Source: Amaurobius ferox
Lineage: Eukaryota > Arthropoda > Arachnida > Araneae > Amaurobiidae
NCBI GenBank assembly: GCA_951213105.1
Contig: OX578136.1
Location: 152,788,678-152,852,677 of the forward strand
Direction of reading: 5' to 3'
Length of the DNA: 64,000 bases
Under the pieces are notes generated by a model. It was not told where the DNA came from. It searched no databases and saw nothing but the letters and a program-made list of their open reading frames with translations. Every line of letters starts with the position of its first letter. Positions within the stretch are counted from its first letter, which is position 1. Of the stretch, positions 1-11,767 are shown one piece after another. A program made the translations under genes and the position numbers.

Positions 1-1012
1 TATTATAGATAAGAGTTAATTAAATTTTAGTTTAAAACTGAAACAAGCAATTTACAAATTGCCTGTTTTGAACTAAAATCATTCTCAAGCTACAAATACA
101 GTCGCCAAATCTCAATTACGCATCAGGACGTGATGCGCGAATGGACAACACGATTCCCCTGTGCATGGCGTGTTTTCAATAGGTAGAAAAACTTCGATAA
201 ACGGGTCTGTTCGATTGATTAAAAAAATCTAAGACATGTATCTGTTAAAATATTTATAATTAAGCAACGGATGGGTTTGTGAAATTTTTTTTCTGGAGTT
301 GACTATGATATATTTAGGAGCAGCTGTTAAATTATAAACGTCTGATGGCACGTCAATTTTTTTATATCGTAATATATAAATCGAGGAGATGTAAAAGGTA
401 CGAAAAATATATATATTTTTTTAATTCACTAAAATTCGTTTATTAATCGTATAGACTACGTTGTTGAAAAAGAATTTTTCGATCTTTTCGATGGTGTAAG
501 GATGAAAACTCTGTGATAATATTTCGGGTCACTAAGGAACCTATATGTGTGAATATAGCCTACAATCGTTTCAAATCAGGCTAAACATGGAATAACTAAA
601 AACTAATTCGAAACTTTAAAAAAAATTAACACCAAGGTGTACGTACTTATTCGGGTCCTGAAACAGACTTGTACCAATTTTCATGGCCGTAGGACGTTTA
701 TATTTTTGCTACAAATTTCATGCACACACACACACACCTCCATTACATAAGATTTGATACGGAAAATGATATAAATTGAACTGTGCATTTAAAATTACAA
801 GATTCTTCTATGAAAAAAAAAACACAATTCTTTTTACATTATTAAGAAAATTTAATTTAACTAAAATGTTAAGATCTACCAAGTATCTATTAAAAATTCA
901 ATCAACAAAAAAATTTACTAAATGTATAAAATTTCAGCTAAAATCCACTAAAAGAGTTAAGAATCTGCTAAATCTAGTATCACTAAGAGCAAGACCCCAA
1001 TTATATATTATT
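1..1012. other. AT-rich stretch without a recognised gene
   Basis: I see only a short CA microsatellite near 722-737. The small open frames are A/T-rich and resemble nothing I know. Confidence 0.5.
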
Positions 1013-2139
1013 AACACTTTACAAAAAAGTTGAAAAGTGTTTATGACTTTGTTCATTCTGTCTGTCTGTCTGTCCGTTAGCACGATAACTGCCGTAAAAA
1101 AGACTTAATCAAAATGAAATTTTAGTTTGTTGTTCAGACGGTCTGTAGGACCTATGGGAATATAAATGAATAAAACACCCAATTAGTTTTGGATTGAACC
1201 CGGGTTGAATAAATGAAATGCATTGAGCCCCATGGGACCTAATTTTTCAAACATTTTTTAAGCGGATTTAAAATTCACAAATTGCTTCGAAAATTTTAGG
1301 TAATATTCAAATTGTTCCATAAAATATATAAAAAAGAATTCAGCGAAATATATTCAGTAGTTTTTTAAATAAAAATTAAAATAATAATTACACCTCTTAT
1401 ATGAAGCGATCACGTGAGCATGATATGAAAAGATCACATGACCCACTTCAAAATAATATATATGGCATCTATTTTGTCTCAAAATCGTGATTTTTTAAGT
1501 TCTTTTTAATTCATATTGAGTGTTGTATCCGTCCTAAACCCACTTTATTTTTGCTTAAATTCTGCGCATCTACATACTGAAACAACGCAATTACAATATA
1601 TTTGAGTTTAAATGATCATCCAAATTTGATTATTTCTGCAACGAAGCCTATTTTTCACTTATGCAAAATGTAAACAGCAAAATATGTAAAATGAGTTGTA
1701 TTAGAATTGCTGTATTTCTTTAACACAAAATTATTTAGCCCATGAAGTCTGCATAGCTGATATGAATGAAATATTCATTGATTTTACAAAGAGAAGGATG
1801 ATTTTTTTCGATGAAATTTTAAGCATTGAGTTTAATTACTTGTAGCTCCATGGTCTTAATTTTTAAATAAAATAAATTATTATAGTATTGTGATGAATGA
1901 AATGCTGTTTTTATAGAGAGATCCAGGCGTGTTATTTTTTTTATGACGTCATTTGCATGAAGTTCATTTTTTTCGATGAAGGTTTAAGTTTTCAAATATA
2001 ATAAATTAATGTAGTATTGTGATAAGTTCTAAAAGATTACCGAAGAATGTATTGCATTTTAGACTTATTTAAATAAAATTGCATTGAAATTGGAAAGTGT
2101 TTCATAATCAATGCTTTAAGCATGATTGATCTTTCTTGT
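1013..2139 (-). repeat. Family C interspersed element, copy 1 (inverted)
   Basis: This is a full-length non-coding repeat of about 1.1 kb. Read on the minus strand it starts with a short foldback around ATCAATCATGC/GCATTGAT and ends with a GACA microsatellite, then AACACTTT, a spacer and AAAGTGTT, which form a 3' hairpin. Copies on the plus strand lie at 2582-3571, 10467-11767, 48712-50018 and 56027-57333. The boundary is fixed by the copy at 48.7 kb, whose empty site survives at 53.2 kb. No reading frame is conserved between copies. Confidence 0.85.
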
Positions 2140-2581
2140 TTAAATTTTAAAAGCATTAATAGTATATAGTATACAATTCTAATTCTTTTCAATTATTCCT
2201 CATGTAATATTAAATTAAAATTTACTTTTAAATTATATGTATTTTTCCAAAGTATTCTGGCTAACCTATTGAATGAATTTAATAACAATAGATGTTTAAT
2301 GCCGAATATTGTGCCATTTGTCAATCGAGTAATTTAGATACCAACTGTGAAAAGCGAAGAAATACTACAAACATATTCTCATCTAGAAAAATTACATTAT
2401 ATAAATTTCTTTCGTCCAAAATTCAATTTATTTTTGTTAAATATACGTTTATGTTGTGTAATATAAAAATTACAATGAGTGATATGTATTTTTTAATTTT
2501 TTATTTTTTTCATATTTAGGTTTATATTTTATATGCAATTTATAGTAGTAAATTACAGTTCACTGTATATATCACAAAATA
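2140..2581. other. Spacer between inverted family C copies
   Basis: This is about 440 bp of AT-rich DNA between two oppositely oriented family C copies. I see no gene in it. Confidence 0.6.
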
Positions 2582-3571
2582 ACAAGAAAGATCAATCATG
2601 CATAAAGCATTGATTTGAAACACTTTCCAACTTCAATGCAATTTTATACAAATATCTCTCAAATGCGATAAATTCCTCGGTAATATTTTTAAAATTATCA
2701 CAATACTACATTAATTTCTTATATTTGAAAACTTAAAACTTCATCGAAAAAAAATGAACTTCATTCAAATGAAGGCATTGAAATATAAATTGCCTGGCTT
2801 ATACATCTCTAAAATGCGATACATTCCTCGGTAATATTTTTAAAATTATCGTAACAAACACTACAATAATTTATTATATTTGAAAACTTCATCGAATACA
2901 AATGAACTTTATTCACATGACGTCATCTAAATATAAATCACCTCTATATAAAAGCAGCATTTCATTCATAATCATTTTTCCAATCGTTTAATTCATCACA
3001 ATACTATAATAATTTATTTAATATAAAAATTTGAAAAATTGTTATCTACCATATTTATTTTTAAATGTGAAACCTTTCTCATATATAAAATAATTAAACT
3101 CTTGGAAAGATATTTATTATATAATATATCTCTTTTTTCTTTCTGGAGGATATAACGAGAGTCAGAATTTAATTGAATTTGTTTTTCTCCCTATATTAAA
3201 TATTTTTTATTTAAAAAACTACCTAACATATTTTACTGAAATTTTTGTATATATTTTATGGGATAATTTAAATATTTCCTAAAACTTTTGAACAATTTGT
3301 GAATTTTAAATTCGCTTAAAAAATGTTTGAAACATTAGGTCCCATAGGATTCAATGTATTTCATTTTTTCAATCCGGGTTCAATAAAAAAACTAATTGGG
3401 TGATATTATTTATTTATATTCCCATAGGTCCCACAGACCGTCTGAAAAACATACTAAAATTTTATTTTGATAAAGCCATTTTTACGGCAGTTATCGTGCT
3501 AACGGACAGACAGACAGACAGACAGAATGAACAAAGTCATAAACACTTTCAACAATGTTGTAAAGTGTTAA
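2582..3571 (+). repeat. Family C interspersed element, copy 2
   Basis: This copy begins at CAAGAAAGATCAATCATG and ends at the GTAAAGTGTT hairpin arm, with GACA repeats near 3507-3522. It is about 300 bp shorter than the other copies because part of the middle is missing. With copy 1 it makes a large inverted repeat spanning 1013-3571. Confidence 0.85.
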
Positions 3572-4639
3572 AAATGCACATTTAATGTAAAATTACCGTA
3601 TTTTTTATATATTTTTATTGCTTATTTATTTTTCAATATTTTATCAGAATTGGTTATTACAAATGCAAAAAATTGACTTTACTAAAAGCTATTTCTCTTT
3701 TTTTTTTATAAAAAATCTTCATAATATACTGAAGTTCTTTGCACGGAAAGTTTGTTATAGAGAAATCTCAACATAGTTTAATCATCTAAATACATGGATT
3801 ATTTATAAAAAAATAAAAAATAAAAAACGTTTAAACTCTTTTTTAATTAAAGTATGAAATTTCCAATCCCGCTAGGTCCCAGGATCCAAAAACCCTTAAT
3901 CCCGAAATTGTAAAACTTGTTCAGAAATTCAATCCCTAATACGTATGTCTGTGAGGTATGAACACGATAATTCAAAAACGAATGTATGAAATTTTATGTT
4001 GGTGTATTATGTGAAAACTAGCACTAAATATAATCATGGGCGTATTTAGGCGGAGGGGGTCAGGGGGTGCAAAAGCACTCCCCTGGAAAAGTGACAATTT
4101 AATTAAAAGCCTATATAAGAGAAAAGAAAAGCTTTTTGAAATTAGAGCATTCAACCACAACTGTGTTTTTTATCCCACGGGTATATTAATAAAAACAATG
4201 TAACCTATACCTAAATGGAAAACTTAGAAGGATTATTGCATATGTTTATGAATGCCTGGCTGCTCTATCTCTATGAAGGTTAGAAGGATGAATATTGAAA
4301 GGGGGGGATATTTTTTAAAAGTGGTACACACTAATTTTTAAAAATAAGTGCATACTAGTTTTTAAAAGTGCTATGCACACTTATTTTCAAAATGTGATGC
4401 TCATACCATTTATCCATATTTGCTTTGTAATAATACATATTACAAGATTGATATTAATCTCTACATTTTGATAGCAATCAATTTTAGCATCCTCCCCCAT
4501 CCCTGCAAAAAATTCTGCGTACGCCCATGGATCCAATGTTTTGTAATTCGCAGGATTAAAACTGAAATTGAAATATATTAATATCGAAATTTTCATAGTA
4601 TTATTTCCCATAGAGAAACAGAATAAATTCTCGTAACTA
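3572..4639. other. Intergenic stretch, mostly unassigned
   Basis: No gene is evident. It contains the possible hAT-like MITE listed separately at 4035-4529. Confidence 0.4.
4035..4529. mobile_element. Possible hAT-like MITE, about 495 bp
   Basis: The left end reads CATGGGCGTATTTAGG and the right end, reverse complemented, CATGGGCGTACGCAG, so ten terminal bases are identical. G-rich tracts follow both ends. The flanking 8-mers match at only about 5 of 8 positions, so the target duplication is uncertain. No transposase is present. Confidence 0.4.
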
Positions 4640-5429
4640 TACAGAGGGTTTCAAAAAGATTGCGCGATTAAAAATATCTTCAACGGTGGATCGTAGACCC
4701 CCAGTTCCAATTCATGAAATGCTTTGATTAAGATAGACTATCAAAGTATGCAAATTTTGGTCATGTGATGCTTTTAGTGAAAATGTACAAGATGTAACTT
4801 TTTATACGGGCCTTGAAAATTTAAATTGCAAAAATATTTTCCGAAGCCCAAGGAGTCAAACAGAAAAGAAAACCGCCATTGTCATACGATTGAATTGACC
4901 CAAGATATCATTGATTAAAGTTTCCGGCAGACAATTGAGGGCTGTTGAAGACCCAGACCACACGACCAGCCCGAAGGCTTATGGTAGCTAATTATGTGGC
5001 CGGCAATTGAGGGCTGTGTAAAACCTTTTCTAAAATATATACCTCTTCGAATGGAAATGTTAACTAACGAAATTCACTTTTTGTGCAATTCCGGGAATCT
5101 GTGTTTTCAATTTTTCTTTTGATCTGGTCAAAGATTTAAGTCGTAAAACATTGTCAAATTTTCACTGCCAATTTTGCAAGTTACAGAACATGTTTTTTTC
5201 AAATGATTTTTAAATGAAAGGAATAATTTTCTAATTGGAATTTTCTTTGTAAAGGATCCGTATGAAAGCTAAATTTTGTATTTCGCTTACTAAAACGTGA
5301 CACGTGACAAAAACTGCCGTTGTTTAACAGTCTACTTTACTTGAAACATTTCTTAAATTGGATCGCTTAAGAAATATCTCCATCACTTAAGAAATATGAA
5401 GTCCTGCAATGTTTTTTAAAAGCCCTGTA
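4640..5429. mobile_element. TA-flanked MITE (Tc1/mariner type), 790 bp
   Basis: The left end TACAGAGGGTTTCAAAAAG and the reverse complement of the right end TACAGGGCTTTTAAAAAAC match at 19 of 24 positions over the first 24 bases without gaps. A TA dinucleotide flanks each side (4638-4639 and 5430-5431). This is typical of Tc1/mariner-mobilised MITEs. No coding frame is seen inside. A short direct repeat around CAATTGAGGGCTGT occurs twice (about 4934 and 5005). Confidence 0.65.
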
Positions 5430-5431
5430 TA

Positions 5432-6155
5432 GTGATAATAAAGTATGTATAGCTAAAAATGATGGTTCCAACTTTGTTATTATAAATGGTGAAATTCGTA
5501 TAACAAACGTATACAGCAAATTTACATGTCAACATATATAAGCAGGAAAATGAATTCAATTCAAGGTCAATGCAACTCGAAGAAAAATATATTTATTTAG
5601 TTTTAAAGAAGATTTTTAAAAGCATAACGTGCGGATAAAGCTTAGAAAAATACGGTTTTTTTTTGTTTCAATTTTACTGATTAAGATATAAGTGGACCTA
5701 AACTAAACAATGTATGGAATATGCAAAATTTACTTAGCTTCCCTCAATGTTTTAGAACCCCAGTCTCATGTGAAAAGCCATACGAGGCAACTCTTGAAAG
5801 CCGTTGAAAGTAAACGCACTAAAAGTAGAATCATTTAGACCGTAGCTACTTATAGACGGGGCATTGAGTTTTAGAAAAGCCAGATACTCAATATAATGCA
5901 AATATGCTCAATATAGCTAAGAGGTAATTAGATTGAAGTTCCAGGTGTCAAAGCCCTTAGAGATATATTCTGAGAAGAATCCCAAGCAATGTAGTATACA
6001 TTACCAAATATTTGGTTGTATTTAGTATCGTTGGGATCAGAATAGACCCTGTTGCTATCATTGTGCTTAATTAATACAATTCAAGGCAACTTCACTCAAG
6101 TACGTTTTATATGTAACTAATTAAGTCCCCAAAATAGTCATTATTGAAATTATTA
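5432..6155. other. Intergenic stretch, no recognised feature
   Basis: This is unassigned AT-rich DNA with no motif or open frame I can support. Confidence 0.5.
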
Positions 6156-7064
6156 CTTTCCCTGTATACATAGTGTAATGTAACGGGTAAAGTATTGTAA
6201 CGGGGTCGAACATTCGAATTCGAGTTTTTGACGGAAAAGCACTTTTCATGCATCGATGAACCCGAATCGGACGCTTCGCTGTGTGTGTGCGTGCGTGTGT
6301 GAGAGTATGTGAAAACGAAATCTCACGAAAGAATGGAGCGATTTGAAAACAATTGGTACGATTATTACAATCAGTGAATACTGGAATCATTGATTTCAAG
6401 CACGATCGGAAGACCTCCCTCCCCCCCCCCCCCCATCCAATTTCTAACTGAATTTTTGAAAAAATTCATTAAAAATTCAGGAGCTGTAATGTTAAATAAA
6501 TAATCATTTCTTAGCGTAATTTTGCGTTAGAAAAAGAATGGTACCATCTTTACAATGTTAGTATGAACCATTCTCGAGGTATAGCATGCTTTCAGATATG
6601 TAATAATATGCTCGAAAAAAGTTGCATAAAATTAGAATAAGTAGCGAGTAATCTTAAATAAGTTGACCTTAGCAATGAATTTGGTGAAATATTGCCAACA
6701 TGGCGACTTTTTGAGAATGCTGCCAAATTGACAAAAATGTCGCCAAATGGGCAAAAATAACGCTAAAGTAACGGAAATTATCCAATAATGGATGAAAATC
6801 CAATATTTGTTTAATGATTAAAATCCTCTTATATATGAAATATGTTACTTAACGGATTCTTGCAATATTTCTAATTGTCAAGTTAGATTTGCGCGAAATA
6901 TAAATTAATTTAGTATTTCCAAATAGTTTCATACCTTGCCATCAAGAAATGAGCCAAATGTTAAGGAACAATTCAACGTTAAAAACATTGTACCATGCAA
7001 GTGCATTCTGTAGGGAAAGTGCATTCTGCAGGGAAAGTAAAGTGCCACCCACATCAGATTTTTG
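6156..7064 (+). repeat. Family A/D element, diverged copy
   Basis: It carries the family landmarks in order: a CTTTCCCTGTATACA start, the GGGTCGAACATTCGAATTCG block, a GT microsatellite near 6280-6302, the GAACCATTCTCGAGGTAT block, a TTGGCGA/TCGCCAA-like cluster around 6690-6750, and the end GGGAAAGTAAAGTGCCACCC ACATCAGATTTTT. It is much more diverged than the copies at 20.6, 34.9 and 40.8 kb. A poly-C run lies at 6421-6434. Confidence 0.75.
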
Positions 7065-8274
7065 GTATTATTTTACAAAATTATTATATTTTAAAACAGA
7101 TATAATATATTATAAAACAGTACGTGCAATTTTTCAGCGAAATGTCACCAGTGATCCCATGGCATCAGGAAGGTTAAATAGGATAAAATTAACAAAATTA
7201 ACTTACTTTTTCAGAAATCAGTAGTCGCAAAACGATTTATTCGAAACATTTTGTTATTCTCACGCACAATAGAAAAGTCCTCCTAAAAATATTTGAACCC
7301 CACTTTATGAATGGGGCACCCTTTTTCGCTTCTTTCTCATTTCATTCATAATTCGAGAACACCACCGTTAGAGCTCCCCGGATCACTACGGCGAGCGTGT
7401 ACATAACATGCGACGGATTGGAAACTTAACCTATCTGAGCGGGCGATTTTTTCGATTTAACTGGCCGATTCGAGCAATTGGTCACGTGGTATGCCAGTCA
7501 CCATGGTATCGCCGGAACAACGAATCCGCGACTGTCCATCCTTTTTTCAGCGTGTCATGGGATCACTAATGGTCACTGAAAGGTTGCCTTCATTGCAGTT
7601 TTATTCCTCTCTTATGGCGGCAATAGTTTTATTGAACGTATATAAATAGAGAAAATTAAGAGAGATTTTAAGGTGTATTAAGTTATATGCTACTGTTACT
7701 CCATTCACTTAAAGATGCAATTACGGAAATATTAGTATCCAGTTACATTTTTAATGGGTCAATTTGGGAGTTCTAAATAGCATTCCAAGAATTCTCATAG
7801 CCTCTAAGGATATTTATTAACCACCAGATATAGCATAATGTGTAGGAAATTTATAGGCCTTACGCTATATTTACGAAAATGAGCCATATTTGTAAATATG
7901 CGCTATAATTAAGACAATGCTTCATATTAATAAATATGCACCATAATTAGGAAAATATGTCATTTATAAATATATACGTCCTAAATGTGCGTCCTACGAA
8001 AATTCGTCATATTTACGTTACTTGTTAAAAATCAATCTTCATAGCACATGAAGCCTGTCAATAGCACCTGAGTAATCTCGAACTCACACTAGGCGGCTTG
8101 ACTCCACGTGTTTCAATGGTAGGTTGCGCAGAGTTCTGCAAAGACCAAAATTTTAAGCTTTTTACACCATCCGACCAGACAGTATCAGAGTTCGAACGCA
8201 ATCCAAGATCTCAGCAATTTTGCAATCTTAATTCCAATGCAGTGGTGACACATTTTACACGAATCATCACAAAT
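7065..8274. other. Intergenic stretch, no gene recognised
   Basis: No gene is supported. The only structure is the degenerate tandem array at about 7861-8010. Confidence 0.5.
7861..8010. repeat. Degenerate tandem repeat, about 45-bp period
   Basis: Variants of a motif such as CGCTATATTTACGAAAAT and CACCATAATTAGGAAAAT recur three to four times, separated by ATAAATATG-like words. The units are too diverged to define a consensus by eye. Confidence 0.4.
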
Positions 8275-8560
8275 GGGCGCTGTAGCCCAGTGGTTAGCGC
8301 GCGGTTTCTGGTCGCGGTTCCTGGGATTCCTTCCGCTGCCAAAACTGCCGCCATGTTCATGCGGAGTACGATCACGTTAAACATGTGGGTCCGTAAGTCC
8401 CTCCGAGAGGTTGGTGGTAGGGGAAGGAGGGTACGGTCCCTGTGGATGCCTCCCCCACTGGGTTCCAATCTAAATTGGGAGGCTCTTCCCGGCTGTCCAA
8501 ACAGTTACCTTACACCTTTTTGGTAAGTCGAACGGTCTGGGTCTCAACAACAACAACAAC
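8275..8560 (+). repeat. tRNA-derived SINE, full length
   Basis: An RNA polymerase III A box (TAGCCCAGTGG, about 8283) is followed by a split B-box-like GGTTCCTGGGATTCC. A body of about 200 bp comes next, then a (CAA)n tail at 8545-8560. The 3' half recurs inverted at 47134-47243, and a related SINE lies at 27189-27535. No protein is encoded; the open frames across it are accidental. Confidence 0.75.
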
Positions 8561-8926
8561 GAACCATCAGAAGTGGCTTTTTCATCCCACCCCTTTCCCT
8601 GTATCACAAATACTAAAATGAGTAGAATGTTGATTTTTAGAATTTTCCCGACAGATAGGCATGATGAAACAAGTTATTGATTTGGATTATTTTACCGCAG
8701 TCAATTTTTTGTATCAATGCGTCAAAGATAGTGGATTTTGTTTTTCTATGAAATCTCCACTTTTGCGCCTAAAATCAAAAACAGGCGAAAAAAGTTGGAA
8801 ATTTAATATTCATAAATTTGTCGTGTTGAGTATTCCACAGCTACTCCTAAGGAGAAACGCAAACATTTCTAACTTATGAAATTTTAAATAACTGTAATGC
8901 CTATTCGAATTCTGTCCAATGTTATG

Positions 8927-9047
8927 TTTATCAGTTTTTTCGGTTTATCTCTCAGATACGGTTACTTAAAATCAAAATTCTACCGAAAATCTGTGCAAAG
9001 CACACAGTTTGAATTCGGCATGCTGGGTGCCCTGTAGCAATCTATAA
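8927..9047 (+). repeat. Direct repeat flanking the mariner, left copy
   Basis: This segment of about 110 bp runs from TATGTTTATCAG to CCCTGTAGCAATC. It recurs in the same orientation just right of the mariner at about 10357-10457 with roughly 80 percent identity by eye. Its family is unknown. Confidence 0.55.
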
Positions 9048-9075
9048 AGTAAAAATTATAAAACTCAAAATTTTC

Positions 9076-10318
9076 ATATACGAGTGTCTCTCTGAAATTT
9101 ATAAGACAGGGAGACGATATGCTCTAGAAAAAAATTATTGCTCGGATATTTAAATTTGAACTCTTTTATGTCCGCAGACGATAATTTGTGGCAACAATTA
9201 CAATTTAGCTATCGTAGAATAAATTTTGAAAGAAAAGAAAATGAAGTTGACGCGCGAGCATTATCGAGCTATGATTTTAAATCTGTGAAAAATCAAGAAG
9301 AATGCCTTCAACGTCTACAATTAGCATATGGAAATGATGTTTCATCTCGTGCCACTGTAGAAGAGGTCAAAATTCTCTCCTTGTTGAAGAACACGCAGGA
9401 GGACCTTTGTCAGCTGTGGTCCCAGGAAATGTGTCGGCCATTCGAAAACCGTTAGTAGATGATAATCGCTGTACCTACCAAATGATACAAAAGGAACTTA
9501 ACATTGGATCCGCAGCTATACATAAAATTATTCATGAAGAACTGCACATGAAAAAATTAGTTTGTCGTTGGTTCCCCCATAATTTAACAGAACACCAAAA
9601 AGCGGAGAGTGTCAGAATCAGTAAAGAAACACTAAAATTACTTAATGATGGTGAACACCGCATTATTTCTAAAATCATAACTGGTGATGAAACGTACATA
9701 CGGTTTTTTGACTTTCCAACATGTCAGGAAAGTAAAGTATATGTCTTTGAAGATGACCCCAAATCAACAATGGTGAAAAGACAACCGGCAATGAAAAAAG
9801 TAATGTATGCCGTGTTCTCCAGACGTACAGGTCTGGTCAAACCATAAAGCTAGAGGGACAGAACACAGTTACAGTTAACTGGTGCACCACTAAGTGTCTT
9901 CCAAAAATTCTTCAGCAAGTGCATGTTAGGGGACTCAAGCTTCACCTCGACAATGCATCTTCTCATTCAGCAAGAATGACAGTCGAATTTCTTGAAAAAA
10001 AAACATCAAAGTGATAGAACATCCACCCTATTCTCCCGATCTTGCTATGTGTGACATTTGGATATTTTCTAATCTAAAAAATAAATTACGTGGGCGTCGT
10101 TTTCATTCCGAAGATGAGATTGATGAGGCTATAAAAGCATATTTTTCGTCGATTCTAAGAAATGGATGGCTTGAATCATTTAATCTTTAGAAAATTCGCC
10201 TACAAAAGTGCATTGATGTTGGAGGGGAGTATTTTGAGCACTCCTAAGAGTTGGTAAGCTTAACTTGAAACCACGTAGCCTTATCTCAAAAACTTCAGTG
10301 GGACGCTCGTATTAAGGA
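9076..10318 (+). mobile_element. Mariner-type DNA transposon, degenerate
   Basis: The ends are imperfect inverted repeats: left ATACGAGTGTCTCTCTGAA (about 9079-9097) and right, reverse complemented, ATACGAGCGTCCCACTGAA (about 10294-10312). About 1.24 kb separates them, which is the usual mariner length, and a broken transposase gene fills the interior. Confidence 0.7.
9241..10247 (+). pseudogene. Mariner transposase pseudogene
   Basis: The frame opens with an ATG followed by MKLTREHYRAMI, a typical mariner N-terminus. It shifts phase almost at once to DFKSVKNQEECLQRLQLAYG, part of the helix-turn-helix region. A long in-frame middle (9407-9847) includes the first catalytic Asp in TGDETY. Further right the second Asp lies in LHLDNASSH and the third in SPDLAMCD, so all three DDD positions are readable, but in different frames. 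At least four phase breaks and an in-frame TAG near 10188 show that it is dead. The natural stop follows GGEYFEH at 10245. Known transposases of this group are about 340-350 aa, matching the span. Confidence 0.85.
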
Positions 10319-10356
10319 ACCTTAATGTATGACTTATCGAAAACTGGCAAAAATCG

Positions 10357-10457
10357 TATTTATCAGTTCTCTCAAATACGGCTACTTAAAATCATAATTC
10401 TACAGAAAATCTGTGACGCACAGTTCGAATTAGATATGAAGCGTGTCCTGTAGCAAT
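10357..10457 (+). repeat. Direct repeat flanking the mariner, right copy
   Basis: This is the partner of 8927-9047, sharing TTTATCAGTT, ACGGCTACTTAAAATCA, GAAAATCTGTG and CCTGTAGCAATC. The mariner lies between the two, either in one of a tandem pair or in a spacer between them. Confidence 0.55.
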
Positions 10458-10466
10458 CCTAAAGAA

Positions 10467-11767
10467 CAAGAAATATCAATCATGCATAAAGCATTGATTA
10501 TGAAACACTTTCAAACTTCAATGTAATTTTATATAAACATCTCTATAATGCGATACATCATTCCTCGGTAATATTTTTAAAATTATCACAATACTACATT
10601 AATTTATTATATTTGAAAACTCAAAACTTCATCGAAAAAAATGAACATTCAAATGACGGCATTGAAATATAAATTGCCTGGTTTAAACATCTCTAAAATG
10701 CGATAGATTCCTCGGTAGTATTTTTAAAATCATCATAATATTACAATAATTTATTTTATTTGAAAACTTCATCGACAACAAATGAACTTTATTTAAATGA
10801 CGTCATCGAAATATAAATCGCCTGGCTCTCTCTGTAAAAGCAGCATTTCATTCATAAACATGTTTTCATTCATTACAATACTATAATAATTTATTTTATT
10901 TAAAAACTTAAAACCATGGAGGTTCAAGTAATTTAACTCTATGCTTAAAATTTTATCGAAAAAGGGGTCTGGTTCTCTACGTAAAATCAATGAATGTTTC
11001 ATTCATGTCAGCTATATTGCAGACTCCATGAGCTAAATAATTTTGCGTTAAAGAAATGCAGCAATTTTTATACAACCCATTCTACAACTTTTGGTGTTTA
11101 AATTCTCCATAAGTGAAAATTAGGCTTCGTTGTAGAAATAATCAAAATTGGATGATCATTTAAACTCAAATACATTGTAATTGCGTTGTTTCAGTATGTA
11201 GATGCAGAGAATTGAAGCAAAAATAAAGCGGTTTTAGGACAGATACAACACTAAATATGAATTGAAAAGAACTTTAAAAATCACGATTTTGACGCAAGAT
11301 GGATGTCATATTTTATTTTGAAGTAGGTCCCGTGATCTCTTCATATAATTGTCACGTGATCTCTTCATATGAAGGGTGTAATTAATATTTTAATTTTTAT
11401 TTAAAATACTACTGAATAAATTTTGCTGAAATTTTTTTTATATATCTTTTGGGATAATTTGAATATTTCCTAAAACTTTCGGAGCAATTTGTGAATTTTA
11501 AATTCGCTTAAAAAATGTGGAAAAAATTTGGTCCAATAGGGTTCAATGTATTTCATATTTTGAACCCTGGTTCAATCCAAAACTAACTGTGTGATATTAT
11601 TCATTGATATTCCCATTGGTCCCACTGACTGTCTGAACAACATACTAAAATTTCATTTTGATAAAGTCATTTTTACGGCAGCTCTCGTGCTAACGGACAG
11701 ACAGACAGACAAACAGACAGAATGAACAAAGTCATAAACACTTTTCAACTATTCTGTAAAGTGTTAA
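10467..11767 (+). repeat. Family C interspersed element, copy 3
   Basis: This is a full-length copy of about 1.3 kb, from CAAGAAATATCAATCATG to the 3' hairpin arm GTAAAGTGTT, with GACA repeats near 11695-11720. Short open frames inside it, such as the one near 10793-11002, recur only as fragments in other copies and are not genes. Confidence 0.85.

Noticed and set aside
8098..8526. 142-codon open frame
   Set aside because: It runs through the tRNA-derived SINE, and no other SINE copy keeps the frame.
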